The notes under the pieces: generated by a model
What the model saw: the letters and a program-made list of their open reading frames with translations, nothing else
What the model was told of the DNA's origin: nothing
Database searches by the model: none
Part shown: piece by piece, positions 52,283 through 62,259 of the stretch
Position numbering within the stretch: the first letter of the stretch is position 1
How the letters are laid out: the number at the start of each line of letters is the position of its first letter
Source: Bradyrhizobium lablabi
GTDB taxonomy: Bacteria; Pseudomonadota; Alphaproteobacteria; Rhizobiales; Xanthobacteraceae
DNA length: 64,000 nucleotides
Direction of reading: 5' to 3'
Assembly: GCF_018129385.1 (NCBI RefSeq)
Contig: NZ_JAFCLN010000001.1
Location: 620,001-684,000 of the forward strand
Made by a program: the position numbers and the translations under genes

Positions 52283-52322
52283 CTCGCAAGGGCGGCCTCT
52301 GCATCGCAGACCGCCCTGCGAG
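52283..52322. terminator. bidirectional terminator hairpin
   Basis: CTCGCAAGGGCGG and CCGCCCTGCGAG pair, with an inner TCTGC-ATC-GCAGA stem. It stands between the convergent slyX gene and the small gene at 52332. Confidence 0.65.
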
Positions 52323-52331
52323 CAAGCGCGT

Positions 52332-53720
<1,389 letters not shown>

Positions 53721-53740
53721 AGCCGACCACGTCATCGGTC

Positions 53741-53837
53741 GTCATACCCGCGAAGGCGGGTATCCAGTAAACGCCGAATTGAGTTTGAGCCGATGGGCCG
53801 CGGCGTACTGGATCATCCGCTTTCGCGGATGATGACG
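53741..53837. repeat. palindromic repeat element, GTCATACCCGCG family
   Basis: Begins GTCATACCCGCGAAGGCGGG and ends CCGCTTTCGCGGATGATGAC; inner ATCCAGTA and TACTGGAT pair. It lies between the convergent hemE and hemC-like genes. It is the same family as 9610-9713. Confidence 0.8.
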
Positions 53838-53865
53838 GTGGAGTGCGCGGAGACAGATGAGCCGA

Positions 53866-54843
53866 TCACACCGGCCGGCTGCGCTCGATGATGTCGGCGG
53901 CCCCCTTTGCCAACAGTTCCAGTCCCACCGCGCGGCCGAGTTCGCGGGGACGGTCGGCGGGGCCGGTGCGCGAGGTTTCGATGATGCGCGCCCCAGCGTG
54001 ATCGAGCACCGATGCGGTGAGCGACATCTCGGCGCCGTTGATTTCGGCATGGCCGGCAATCGGCGAGTTGCAGTGGCCGTTGAGCACCCACAGCACTTCG
54101 CGTTCCGCATCGGCGCAGGCATGAGCCCTGGCGTCGTCGATCAGGGAAAGCGTCTGCCTCGTCGCAAAATCCTGTGCGCCGCATTCCACCGCGACGATGC
54201 CCTGCCCCACGGCCGGCAGCATTTCCGCGACCTGGAACTCATAAGCGATGCGGCTCGCCAGCCCGACACGCTCCAGTCCGGAGCGCGCCATGATCAATGC
54301 GTCGGCAGGTCCCACCGCGCCGCCATCGGGCAGCTTTTGCAGTTCGCCATTATCCAGCTTGCGCACGCGGGTATCGGCAGCGCCGCGGTAGTGGATGATC
54401 TCCGCTTCCGGAAACAGCCGCCGCGCATAGGCCGCGCGGCGCACCGCGTTGGTGCCGATCTTGAAGCCTTTTCCGCGCGCGCGCCTGAAATCGTCAAGCG
54501 CAAGTCCCGGCCGCAACACCAGCGCGTCCCCGGGCGGATCGCGCGACAGCGTCGCGCCGATCACGAGGCCCGGCGTGTCTTCATTGCCCGGCATGTCCTT
54601 GAGCGAATGCATCGCCGCCTGCAACTCCCCGGCAATCACCGCGGCGCGGATCTGCGCGACGAAGGCGCCGCCCTTGCCGCCATGCGGCAGCAGCTTTCCG
54701 GTCTGGTCGGTATCGCCTGTCGTCTCGAACTTGACGATCTCGACGGCAATCCCGGGTACGGCGCGCGACAATTGCCGCGCGATCTCCTCGGTCTGGACAA
54801 GCGCCATGACGCTTTTGCGCGTGCCGATCCGCATGGGTGTCAT
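53866..54843 (-). CDS. hemC: hydroxymethylbilane synthase (porphobilinogen deaminase), divergent form
   Basis: A 325-residue enzyme that joins four porphobilinogens. The catalytic aspartate D83 is in 'AAMHSLKDMPG', and the dipyrromethane-binding cysteine C258 is in 'LNGHCNSPIAGHA'. Substrate-binding blocks 'IGTNAVRRAAYARRLFP' and 'YRGAADTRVRKLDNGEL' are present. Several usually fixed segments differ: the N-terminal RGS/SPLALWQ region reads 'IGTRKSVMALVQTEEIA', and GGCQ-PI reads GHCNSPI. It could be a functional HemC or a paralog. The start is the ATG at 54843; one at 54834 is also possible. It converges with hemE. Confidence 0.85.
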   Translation of the reverse strand: MTPMRIGTRKSVMALVQTEEIARQLSRAVPGIAVEIVKFETTGDTDQTGKLLPHGGKGGAFVAQIRAAVIAGELQAAMHSLKDMPGNEDTPGLVIGATLSRDPPGDALVLRPGLALDDFRRARGKGFKIGTNAVRRAAYARRLFPEAEIIHYRGAADTRVRKLDNGELQKLPDGGAVGPADALIMARSGLERVGLASRIAYEFQVAEMLPAVGQGIVAVECGAQDFATRQTLSLIDDARAHACADAEREVLWVLNGHCNSPIAGHAEINGAEMSLTASVLDHAGARIIETSRTGPADRPRELGRAVGLELLAKGAADIIERSRPV

Positions 54844-54871
54844 AGCTTTCTCTTGCTGCCGCCGGACGCGC

Positions 54872-56485
54872 CTAGCGCGCATCCTCCAGGATCATATCAG
54901 ATGCCTTTTCGGCAATCATGATCGTCGGCGCGTTGGTATTGCCGGACATCAGGTCCGGCATCACGGAGGCGTCGACCACGCGCAGGCCATCGATGCCGCG
55001 AACCTTCAGCCGCTGGTCGACCACCGCCAGCGGATCGCTGCCCATCCGGCAGGTCGAGGTCGGATGATAGACGGTCGAGCCGGTCTTGCGGGAAAATTCG
55101 AGCAGGTCCTCATCGCTCACGACCTTCGCGCCGGGATAGACCTCCTCGACGCAATACGGTTTCAGCGCGGGCTGGGCCAGAATGTTCCGCAGGATTTTCA
55201 GCCCGTCGATGAAGGCACGGCGATCGGTTTCGGTCGCGAGATAATTGATGCGGATTTCCGGCGGCTGCGAGGGGTCGGCGCTTTTGATGCGCAGCGTGCC
55301 GCGGCTCTCGGGGCGGAGCTGGCACACCGAGGCGCTGAAGCCGGAGAACGGATGCAGCTTCTCGCCCATCTTGTCGGTCGAGAACGGGATGAAATGGATC
55401 TGGATGTCGGGGCTCGCGAGTCTCGGATTGGTCTTGAAGAAGGCGCCCGAGGTGCCGGCCGCGATCGTCAGCGGCCCCTTGCGCAGCGCCGCCCATTGCA
55501 CGCCGGCCAATGCGCTGCGGATCGGGCTGGCGACGATGTCGTTGAGCGTGATGTTCTGCGAGCATTTCGTGACGATGCGGACCTGCATGTGATCCTGCAA
55601 ATCGTTGCCGACGCCGGGTGAATCCAAGATGACCTCGATGCCGTGGCTCTTCAGCAGATCAGCAGGCCCGACGCCGGAGAGCTGTAGCAATTGCGGAGAA
55701 TTATAGGCGCCGCTCGACACCAGGATTTCGCGGCGGGCGGTTGCGCGCCGTAGCTGGCCGCGCTGGCGATACTCCACGCTCTTGGCGCGGCGTCCATCGA
55801 ACAGGATGCGCTGGGCCAGCGCATCGGTCTCAATGCGAAGGTTGGCGCGGTTCTTCGCAGGCCGCAGATAGGAGAATGCGCTGCTGGCGCGGCGGCCGCG
55901 CCGCGTCGTGGTCTGGAAGAAGCCGGCGCCCTCCTGCGTGGCCCCATTGAAATCCGGATTGAAGGGAAGGCCCGCCTCGACCGAGGCTTTCACAAACGCT
56001 TCCGACAACGGATCGTGGTGGCGCCAGTCCGACACCGGCAAGGGGCCGTCGGCGCCGTGATACTGATCGGCGCCGCGCTGCTGGCTCTCCGCCTTCTTGA
56101 AGTAAGGCAGCACGTCCTCATAGCCCCAGCCGGCATTACCGCGCTGGCGCCAGCGGTCGTAATCCTCGTGCTGGCCGCGCACGTAGAGCAGCCCGTTGAT
56201 CGAGCTCGATCCGCCCAGCACCTTTCCGCGCGGCTGGAACACCTGGCGGCCGTGAAGCCCGGGCTCCGGCTCGGTCTGGTACATCCAGTTGACGGATTTT
56301 TCCTTGAACAGCTTGCCGTAGCCGAGCGGGATGTGGATCCAGATGTGGCTGTCCTTCGGGCCGGCCTCGAGCAGCAGCACCGAATGTTTTCCGCCGGCGG
56401 AAAGGCGATTGGCGAGCACGCAGCCGGCAGAACCGGCGCCGACGATGACATAATCGAATTCGGAAGCGTCGTTGTTGTGGTTCAC
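54872..56485 (-). CDS. GMC-family FAD-dependent oxidoreductase
   Basis: A 537-residue flavoprotein of the glucose-methanol-choline group, choline dehydrogenase-like. 'DYVIVGAGSAGCVLANRLS' binds FAD. The GMC signature blocks are 'GKVLGGSSSINGLLYVRGQ' and 'GAYNSPQLLQLSGVGPADLL'. The catalytic His is expected in 'STVYHPTSTCRMGSD', and 'SGNTNAPTIMIAEKASDMI' closes the fold. It oxidises a primary alcohol or similar compound that cannot be named here. ATG at 56485. No choline or glycine-betaine genes adjoin. Confidence 0.9.
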   Translation of the reverse strand: MNHNNDASEFDYVIVGAGSAGCVLANRLSAGGKHSVLLLEAGPKDSHIWIHIPLGYGKLFKEKSVNWMYQTEPEPGLHGRQVFQPRGKVLGGSSSINGLLYVRGQHEDYDRWRQRGNAGWGYEDVLPYFKKAESQQRGADQYHGADGPLPVSDWRHHDPLSEAFVKASVEAGLPFNPDFNGATQEGAGFFQTTTRRGRRASSAFSYLRPAKNRANLRIETDALAQRILFDGRRAKSVEYRQRGQLRRATARREILVSSGAYNSPQLLQLSGVGPADLLKSHGIEVILDSPGVGNDLQDHMQVRIVTKCSQNITLNDIVASPIRSALAGVQWAALRKGPLTIAAGTSGAFFKTNPRLASPDIQIHFIPFSTDKMGEKLHPFSGFSASVCQLRPESRGTLRIKSADPSQPPEIRINYLATETDRRAFIDGLKILRNILAQPALKPYCVEEVYPGAKVVSDEDLLEFSRKTGSTVYHPTSTCRMGSDPLAVVDQRLKVRGIDGLRVVDASVMPDLMSGNTNAPTIMIAEKASDMILEDAR

Positions 56486-56563
56486 CGGTTCCCCCGCAGA
56501 TGCGGAGAAAACAGGTAGCGGCGGGGTTTTGGCCGGTCAATCGCGGCAGCGCGGGCCTGCGTT

Positions 56564-56596
56564 GAAAAAATGCACCCCGGCGGGGACGCGCCGGGG
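56564..56596 (-). terminator. intrinsic terminator of the MarR/enoyl-CoA hydratase operon
   Basis: CCCCGGC (56575-56581) and GCCGGGG (56590-56596) form a 7-bp stem. On the minus strand the stem is followed by TGCATTTTTT. It lies 24 bases after the hydratase stop. Confidence 0.75.
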
Positions 56597-56620
56597 CTAA
56601 TCGCGATGCGAGCTGCGCGT

Positions 56621-57406
56621 CTACGCCGCGGACTGCTTTGCAAGCTTCAAAAAGTCCGGCGGGCGGCGCTCGGCGAAGGCGGTGAAGGCCTCGCGCGCCT
56701 CGATGGTTTTCAGGCGCGCGGCGAACTGCTCGCTCTCGGCCTTGATCTGCGCCATCAACACTTCCGGATTGCGCATCAGCCGCTTGGTGGTGCTGACGGC
56801 GCCGGCCGGCTGCTTTGCCAGACGCGCAGCCAGCGCGCCGGCCTCGGCATCGAGCTTGTCGAGCGGCACGACGCGGTTGGCGATACCCCAGGCGAGCGCG
56901 GAAGCAGCATCGACGGCTTCGCCCAGCGCAAACATCTCGAAGGCCCTCGCATAGCCGATGCGCATCGGCATCAGCAGACTGGAGGCGGCTTCCGGCACCA
57001 GCGCGAGACTGACGAACGGCGTCGTCAGCAGCGCATTGTCGGCAAGCACGACGAGGTCGCAATGCAGCAGCATGGTGGTGCCGACGCCGACCGCGCGGCC
57101 CTGCACGGCGGCCACGATCGGGCGGCTCGATTTGGCCAGCGCCTCCAGGAAGCGGCTGACATGCCGTTCGCCCGTCACCTTGCCGGCGGCAATCGCCGCG
57201 AACTCGCCGACATCGTTACCGGCGGTGAACATGTCGCCCTCGCCGCGCAGCAATATCACGCGGATATTGGCGTCGGTTTCGGCGGCCAAGATGGCGTCCG
57301 CAAGCGCGCCGTACATCTCATTGGTCAGCGCGTTCTTCTTGTCGGGGCGCGCCATCGTCAGCTTCAGCACGCCGTCGCGGTTCTCGATCCTGATATGCTC
57401 GGTCAT
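56621..57406 (-). CDS. enoyl-CoA hydratase/isomerase family protein
   Basis: A 261-residue crotonase. 'LTMARPDKKNALTNEMYGA' and 'GEGDMFTAGNDVGEFAA' form the first oxyanion-hole region; 'VAAVQGRAVGVGTTMLLHCD' holds the second. The usual catalytic glutamates of enoyl-CoA hydratase are not obvious: 'VPEAASSLLMPMRIG' supplies one. It may therefore be a delta-isomerase or act on an aromatic or branched acyl-CoA. It is translationally coupled to the upstream MarR gene by a four-base overlap. Confidence 0.87.
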   Translation of the reverse strand: MTEHIRIENRDGVLKLTMARPDKKNALTNEMYGALADAILAAETDANIRVILLRGEGDMFTAGNDVGEFAAIAAGKVTGERHVSRFLEALAKSSRPIVAAVQGRAVGVGTTMLLHCDLVVLADNALLTTPFVSLALVPEAASSLLMPMRIGYARAFEMFALGEAVDAASALAWGIANRVVPLDKLDAEAGALAARLAKQPAGAVSTTKRLMRNPEVLMAQIKAESEQFAARLKTIEAREAFTAFAERRPPDFLKLAKQSAA

Positions 57407-57876
57407 TGCTCTTCTCCTTTGGGAAATTTGGTCTGGAAACTGGTGAGCCAGCGCGCCACCACGTCGAGTTCGGCTTCGCTGAAGCCCTCGGTAAGACGCG
57501 CGTTGATTTCAACAAGCCCGGCTTTCGTCTCGGCGAGCGCCGTGCGGCCGGCCGGCGTCAGCCAGAGCCGCCAGGCGCGGCCATCGTCCGGGTCGGGCCG
57601 CCGCTGGATCAGCTTTGCCGCGATCATCCGCTCCACAAGCCCGCTGATACCGGGCGGCCCGAGATCGAGCGCCGCACCCGCCTCGCCCATCAGCACGCCG
57701 TCGCGTTGTCCAAGCACCAGCAGCAACCCCGACTGCGCGGCCGTAGCGCCGCTGTCCGGCGCCCGCGCCGCGATCCAGCGCTGCAACCGGCGCTGCGCCA
57801 CATTGAGCAGGAACACGAAGCGGCGCTCCTGACGCGGCCGCGGCCGCTCGTCGGCTTCCTGATATTTAGTTCGCAT
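57403..57876 (-). CDS. MarR-family transcriptional regulator
   Basis: A 157-residue regulator with the MarR winged helix: 'VLGQRDGVLMGEAGAALDLG', 'PPGISGLVERMIAAKLIQRR', and the wing 'PDPDDGRAWRLWLTPAGRTA'. MarR proteins next to acyl-CoA genes often sense CoA thioesters, which would fit the coupled hydratase. I use the ATG at 57876 because the longer frame upstream is unlikely coding. The ATG is embedded in a 12-base palindrome that may be its own operator. Confidence 0.87.
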   Translation of the reverse strand: MRTKYQEADERPRPRQERRFVFLLNVAQRRLQRWIAARAPDSGATAAQSGLLLVLGQRDGVLMGEAGAALDLGPPGISGLVERMIAAKLIQRRPDPDDGRAWRLWLTPAGRTALAETKAGLVEINARLTEGFSEAELDVVARWLTSFQTKFPKGEEQ

Positions 57877-57881
57877 GCGAA
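57870..57881. promoter_or_regulatory. palindrome over the MarR start codon
   Basis: TTCGCATGCGAA is a perfect 12-base dyad that includes the start codon at 57874-57876. TATATA-like sequence flanks it at 57883. It is a candidate autoregulatory operator. Confidence 0.4.
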
Positions 57882-58042
57882 GTATATAGCGGCACGCGAG
57901 CCTGTTGTCACGAGGTATGTCCAAGTGCAGACAGCGGCCGCTGGGTCCGCAACGGGACAATTTCATCAAGCAAGACATATGCTTGTGAGAAAAATCGATT
58001 TTCGATTGACGATCCCCCCCTTCCCGCCTCAATCTTTCGGCC

Positions 58043-58768
58043 ATGAGCAATATCGGCCTCAGCTTTGGCGAAAGCCTCGACGACGAGCGACCGCGCAGCC
58101 TGACCTCCGCGGTCCAGGAGCGGCTGCGGGCCGACATCCTGTCGACGCGGCTGCTGCCCGGCCAGAAGCTGCACATCGCCGGCCTCGCCAAGCAGTTCTC
58201 GGTCAGCCTTGCCGCCGTGCGCGAAGCGCTGTCGCGCCTTGTCGCGGACGGGCTGGTGCAAGCGTCCGATCAGCGCGGCTTTCGCGTCAGCCCGGTATCG
58301 CTCGCCGATCTCGCCGACGTCACGCAAACGAGGATCGATATCGAGGGGCTGGCGCTGCGGCGTTCAATCGAGCGCGGCGACCAGGCCTGGCTTGATAGCG
58401 TCAAGCTCTCGCACGATCGGCTGAGGGAAGTACCCTACCGTTACCCGGACGAGCCCGGCGTGCATTACGACGAATGGGTGGTGCGCCACCGCGTCTTTCA
58501 CCGCGCGCTGGTGAACGCCTGCGGCTCGCAATGGCTGCTCGGCTTCCGCGATGTGCTGCATGAGCAGAGCGAGCGCTACCGCAGGCTGTCGATCCGCGAC
58601 GTCACCAAATCGCGCGATGTCGAGGCCGAGCATGCCGCGATCGTCGAGGCGATCGTGCGGCGGGATGCCGACGCGGCCGTGGATGCGTTGGCAAGGCATT
58701 TCTCGACGACCATGCGTTTCGTCGAACATAACGTCCCGAAAATCCCGGAGGTAAACGGCTTCAAATAG
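58043..58768 (+). CDS. GntR-family regulator, FCD subfamily
   Basis: A 241-residue regulator. The winged helix spans about 20-85: 'AVQERLRADILSTRLLPGQK', 'LHIAGLAKQFSVSLAAVREA', 'LVADGLVQASDQRGFRVSPV'. The all-helical FCD ligand domain follows, with 'RHRVFHRALVNACGSQWL' and the closing 'HAAIVEAIVRRDADAAVDAL' supplying metal-binding histidines. It stands at the head of the ABC importer/hydrolase operon and is its likely regulator; FCD regulators usually sense organic acids. Confidence 0.9.
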   Translation: MSNIGLSFGESLDDERPRSLTSAVQERLRADILSTRLLPGQKLHIAGLAKQFSVSLAAVREALSRLVADGLVQASDQRGFRVSPVSLADLADVTQTRIDIEGLALRRSIERGDQAWLDSVKLSHDRLREVPYRYPDEPGVHYDEWVVRHRVFHRALVNACGSQWLLGFRDVLHEQSERYRRLSIRDVTKSRDVEAEHAAIVEAIVRRDADAAVDALARHFSTTMRFVEHNVPKIPEVNGFK

Positions 58769-58820
58769 GCCGGAAATTGTCGCGCTACAAAAAACAAGAG
58801 AACATGGAGGAAACCGAACG

Positions 58821-59792
58821 ATGAACATCTCCCGCCGTCATGCGCTGGCTTCGCTCGCCGCCGTCACGCTGCTCACCGCCCCTGCGACTGCCTTTGCGCA
58901 GACCGAGACTATCCGCGTCGGGCTACCGACCAAGACCTATTGGCCGACCACGATCGCGGAAACCGCCGTGCGGCAAAAGCTGTTCGAGAAGGAAGGCATC
59001 AAGGCCGAGCTGACGATCTATCGCAGCGGCGCCGAAACCTTTGAAGGCATGGCGGCGGGCGCGGCCGACATCATCCTCGATCCGCCGTCGCTGGTCTCGG
59101 CCGGCCGCAAGAAGGGCGTGATGTCGCGGATCGTCGCCAACGCCGCGATGGGCAATTTCGGCTGGCAGTTGATGGTGCCGACCAAGTCGACGCTCGGCGT
59201 CAAGGATCTCAACGGCAAGAAGGTTGCGATCACGGCGGCCGGCTCCGGCTCGGACCTGCTGGCGCTGTGGACCATCCAGGACCGCAAGATCGATTTCACC
59301 CGCGTGCCGGTCGGCGGCGGCGGTCTGGTGCCGAACCTGCTCGCCGGCAATGTCGACGCCGCCGTGGTGTATTCGCCGCTGAGCTTCCAGATCTCCAAGT
59401 CCGGCGAGGCCAAGACCATCCTCGACTATTCCAAGGAAGTTCCGCCGAACCTGACGGCAGGCTGGATCGTGCTCGACAAATACGCAGAGGCCAAGCCGCA
59501 GAACGTCCAGAAAGCGCTGAACGCGCTTTACGGCGCGCTTCAGTTCATGCGCGCCAACAAGGACGTGACGGTCAAGCTGATCGCGGACCTCTACGAGATG
59601 CCGGCCGAGATTGCCGCGCTCGAATATGAGAACACCATCATGAAGCTCGAAACCGCCGGCGACATGGGCGCCGCCAACGTGCCGGCCGCCGTACAATTGT
59701 CGCTCGATCTTGCCAAGCTCGGCGGACTGAAGGACATCGTGCCGGTCGAGGACGTGATCTCGACCAAGTTCAAGCCGGTGCCGACCAAGTAG
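58821..59792 (+). CDS. ABC transporter substrate-binding protein, SsuA/NMT1-like
   Basis: A 323-residue periplasmic protein with a signal peptide, 'MNISRRHALASLAAVTLLT' to about residue 26. The NMT1/SsuA fold shows in 'IRVGLPTKTYWPTTIAETAV', 'KEGIKAELTIYRSGAETFEG', 'GAADIILDPPSLVSAGRK', and 'GKKVAITAAGSGSDLLALW'. The family binds sulfonates, nitrate, pyrimidines or aromatic acids. The ligand here is unknown. TGGAGG precedes the ATG. Confidence 0.9.
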   Translation: MNISRRHALASLAAVTLLTAPATAFAQTETIRVGLPTKTYWPTTIAETAVRQKLFEKEGIKAELTIYRSGAETFEGMAAGAADIILDPPSLVSAGRKKGVMSRIVANAAMGNFGWQLMVPTKSTLGVKDLNGKKVAITAAGSGSDLLALWTIQDRKIDFTRVPVGGGGLVPNLLAGNVDAAVVYSPLSFQISKSGEAKTILDYSKEVPPNLTAGWIVLDKYAEAKPQNVQKALNALYGALQFMRANKDVTVKLIADLYEMPAEIAALEYENTIMKLETAGDMGAANVPAAVQLSLDLAKLGGLKDIVPVEDVISTKFKPVPTK

Positions 59793-59885
59793 AGCATGAT
59801 CCGGAAAAGTGGAAACCGGTTTTCCGAGAAGATCATGCTCAAACAAAAGGATGAGATCATGATGCGATTCTTTCGCATCATGATC
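59792..59885. repeat. double palindromic repeat inside the ABC operon, GAGCATGATC family
   Basis: First dyad GAGCATGATC (59792-59801) with GATCATGCTC (59831-59840); second dyad GATCATGATGCGA (59855-59867) with TCGCATCATGATC (59873-59885). It separates the binding-protein gene from the first permease gene, where a hairpin could protect or attenuate the transcript. Confidence 0.85.
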
Positions 59886-59900
59886 TAGGAGATGCCCGCA

Positions 59901-60653
59901 ATGGCAGGCCTTGGGCTCAAGCTGGCGCGTTTTGCGATCGTGCTCGCGATCTTCGCGCTGTGGGAAGTGCTGTCGCGGACGGGCATCGTCAATCCGCGGC
60001 TGCTTCCTTCGGCTTCCGACACGCTGGTCACGCTCGGCGAACTCCTGCAACGCGCCAGCGTGCAGAAAGACCTGATCGTGACCGCGCAGGAAGTGCTGGC
60101 CGCCTTCGCGCTCGCTGTGCCTTTCGGCGCGCTGATCGGCTACCTGATCGCGGAGAACCGCTATTTTGCCGACGTGATGAAGCCGCTGCTGTTCTTCGCC
60201 TTCAGCATTCCAAAGTCGATCTTCCTGCCGATGTTCATCCTGGTGTTCGGCGTCGGCTTTTCGCAGAAGGTCGGCTTCGGATTCTTCTCCACCATCTTCA
60301 TCGTTATTATGTCGACAACGACGGCGGTGGAGTCGGTGAAGGTTGAGCACCTTCGCGTCGCTCGCTCCTATGGCGCGACGCCTGTGCAGACGGCGTTCCG
60401 CGTCTATCTGCCCAGCATGCTGCCGGTGCTGCTGGAAGCCTTGCGGATCTCGATGATCTTCAACCTGACCGGCGTGATCCTCGCCGAGATGTATGCCTCG
60501 CGCGACGGCATCGGCCACCAGATCGCGATCTGGGGCGAGAATTTCCAGATGAAACAGCTTCTCGCGGGCGTCGTGATGGTCGCCGCGATCGCCATGACTT
60601 TCAACGAACTCGTGAGATGGGTGGAAACGCGATGCAGCCATTGGCGAACGTGA
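59901..60653 (+). CDS. ABC transporter permease (first of two)
   Basis: A 250-residue SsuC/TauC-like permease with about six helices. The coupling loop is 'HLRVARSYGATPVQTAFRVY' with the EAA-like AxSYGA pattern, and 'VILAEMYASRDGIGHQIAI' follows. I use the ATG at 59901, nine bases after AGGAG; an ATG at 59892 directly abuts the ribosome-binding site. It overlaps the ATPase gene by 22 bases. Confidence 0.9.
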   Translation: MAGLGLKLARFAIVLAIFALWEVLSRTGIVNPRLLPSASDTLVTLGELLQRASVQKDLIVTAQEVLAAFALAVPFGALIGYLIAENRYFADVMKPLLFFAFSIPKSIFLPMFILVFGVGFSQKVGFGFFSTIFIVIMSTTTAVESVKVEHLRVARSYGATPVQTAFRVYLPSMLPVLLEALRISMIFNLTGVILAEMYASRDGIGHQIAIWGENFQMKQLLAGVVMVAAIAMTFNELVRWVETRCSHWRT

Positions 60654-61438
60654 CGCAGTTCAAGCCCGCCACGCGCACAGGTGCGATCGAGGTCAGGAAT
60701 GTCGGACAGATATTCAGGACGTCCTCGCAGGACGTGGTCGCGCTGGAGGATGTCTCGCTCGAGGTCAAGCCCGGCCGCTTCGTCGTGCTGGTCGGCCCGA
60801 GCGGCTGCGGAAAGTCGACGCTGCTGATGATGATGGCGGGCCTGCGCCAGCAGACCTCGGGCACCATCACCATCAACGGCGCGCCGATCCCGCAGCCCGA
60901 CCCCGACCGAGTCGGCGTCGTGTTCCAGGAGGCCAGCCTGTTCCCCTGGCTGACCGCGGAAGAGAATGTCGAGTTTCCGCTGGCGCTGCGCGGCGTGAAG
61001 AAGAGCGAACGCCGCGAGAAGGCGCAGGACATGCTCAAGCTGGTCGGCCTCGACGGCTTCGGCAAGCGCCACCCGCACGAGCTCTCCGGCGGCATGAAGC
61101 AGCGCGTCTCGATCGCGCGCGGGCTGGTGCAGGATCCGCCTGTGATGCTGATGGACGAGCCGTTCGCAGCGCTCGACGAGCAGACCCGCATGACCATGGG
61201 CGACGAACTCTTGCGGATATGGGCCGCCACCGGCAAGACCGTGGTGTTCGTGACCCACAGCCTGACCGAAGCGGTCTATCTGGCCGACGAGGTGATGGTG
61301 ATGTCGGCGCGGCCGGGCCGCATCGTCGATCATTTGCAGGTCTCGCTGCCGCGCCCGCGCACCTACGACATGCTGAGCGGCGAGACGTTTGGCACCCTGC
61401 GCGACCGCATCTGGCGCCATATCCGCAAATCTGCGTGA
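60632..61438 (+). CDS. ABC transporter ATP-binding protein
   Basis: A 268-residue SsuB/TauB-type ATPase with all motifs intact: Walker A 'VGPSGCGKSTLL' (about 54-65), Q-loop 'VVFQEASLFPWLTAEENV', signature 'HELSGGMKQRVSIARGL', Walker B 'PVMLMDEPFAALDEQTR', and switch histidine 'FVTHSLTEAVYLADEV'. It would form a homodimer serving both permeases. The ATG at 60632 has GGTGGA upstream; an ATG at 60617 is less well placed. Confidence 0.92.
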   Translation: MQPLANVTQFKPATRTGAIEVRNVGQIFRTSSQDVVALEDVSLEVKPGRFVVLVGPSGCGKSTLLMMMAGLRQQTSGTITINGAPIPQPDPDRVGVVFQEASLFPWLTAEENVEFPLALRGVKKSERREKAQDMLKLVGLDGFGKRHPHELSGGMKQRVSIARGLVQDPPVMLMDEPFAALDEQTRMTMGDELLRIWAATGKTVVFVTHSLTEAVYLADEVMVMSARPGRIVDHLQVSLPRPRTYDMLSGETFGTLRDRIWRHIRKSA

Positions 61439-61445
61439 GGCAGAC

Positions 61446-62249
61446 ATGAGCGCAACCACGCTTCGCTGGCTGATCATCGTCGCGCTGATCGCGCTGTGGG
61501 AATTGTTGCCGCGCAGCGGATTGATTCCCGAACTGTTCCTGCCGGCGCTGTCATCGACGCTCGTCGCCGGCTGGAACGAGGCCGGAGAATACGGCCACGC
61601 GCTGGCGGTGACGCTTTATGAAGTCGCGATCTCCATGGTGTTCGCCTGCGGCGGCGGCATTTTGCTCGGCGCCATCGTCGGCAGCCTGCCGCGCCCGCGT
61701 ATCCTGATCATGCCGATGGTGTCGAGCCTCTATGCGGTGCCGCTCGTCATCCTCTATCCCGTCTTCACGGTGTGGCTGGGCATCGGTTCGGAATCCAAGA
61801 TCGCCTTCGCCTCGATCTACGGCTTCCTGCCGACCATGCTGGCGACCGCTGCCGGCATCCAGACCATCGACCCGCAATTGCTGCTGGCCGCGCGCAGCAT
61901 GGGCGCGACGCTGAGCCAGCGCCTCGTCAGGGTGATCATTCCCGCGGCGATCCCGACCGTGCTGTCCGGCCTGCGCGTCGGCGGCGCGCTGGTCATCGTC
62001 GGCGTCGTGGTGTCGGAAATGCTGATCTCCTCGGCCGGCATCGGCTATCTGATCTCGCGTTACCGGACCATCCTGGACAGCCCGCACGTGTTTGCCGGCG
62101 TGCTGCTGGTGCTGTTCATGGCGATCGCCTTCAACGCCGCGATCAAATGGGTCGAGGGCAAGGCTGCGATCTGGCAGACCGGTACGCGCGGCGGCGAAAG
62201 CGCGACTGAGGAGATCGCTCCCGCCCGCACGCTGCAACCGGCGACCTGA
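61446..62249 (+). CDS. ABC transporter permease (second of two)
   Basis: A 267-residue permease similar in family to the one at 59901 but clearly different in sequence. The coupling loop is 'LLLAARSMGATLSQRLVRV', and 'VVVSEMLISSAGIGYLISRY' follows. Two distinct permeases around one ATPase suggest a heterodimeric channel, whereas SsuABC systems commonly use one permease gene. It starts eight bases after the ATPase stop. Confidence 0.9.
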   Translation: MSATTLRWLIIVALIALWELLPRSGLIPELFLPALSSTLVAGWNEAGEYGHALAVTLYEVAISMVFACGGGILLGAIVGSLPRPRILIMPMVSSLYAVPLVILYPVFTVWLGIGSESKIAFASIYGFLPTMLATAAGIQTIDPQLLLAARSMGATLSQRLVRVIIPAAIPTVLSGLRVGGALVIVGVVVSEMLISSAGIGYLISRYRTILDSPHVFAGVLLVLFMAIAFNAAIKWVEGKAAIWQTGTRGGESATEEIAPARTLQPAT

Positions 62250-62259
62250 GGAAGCGCCC

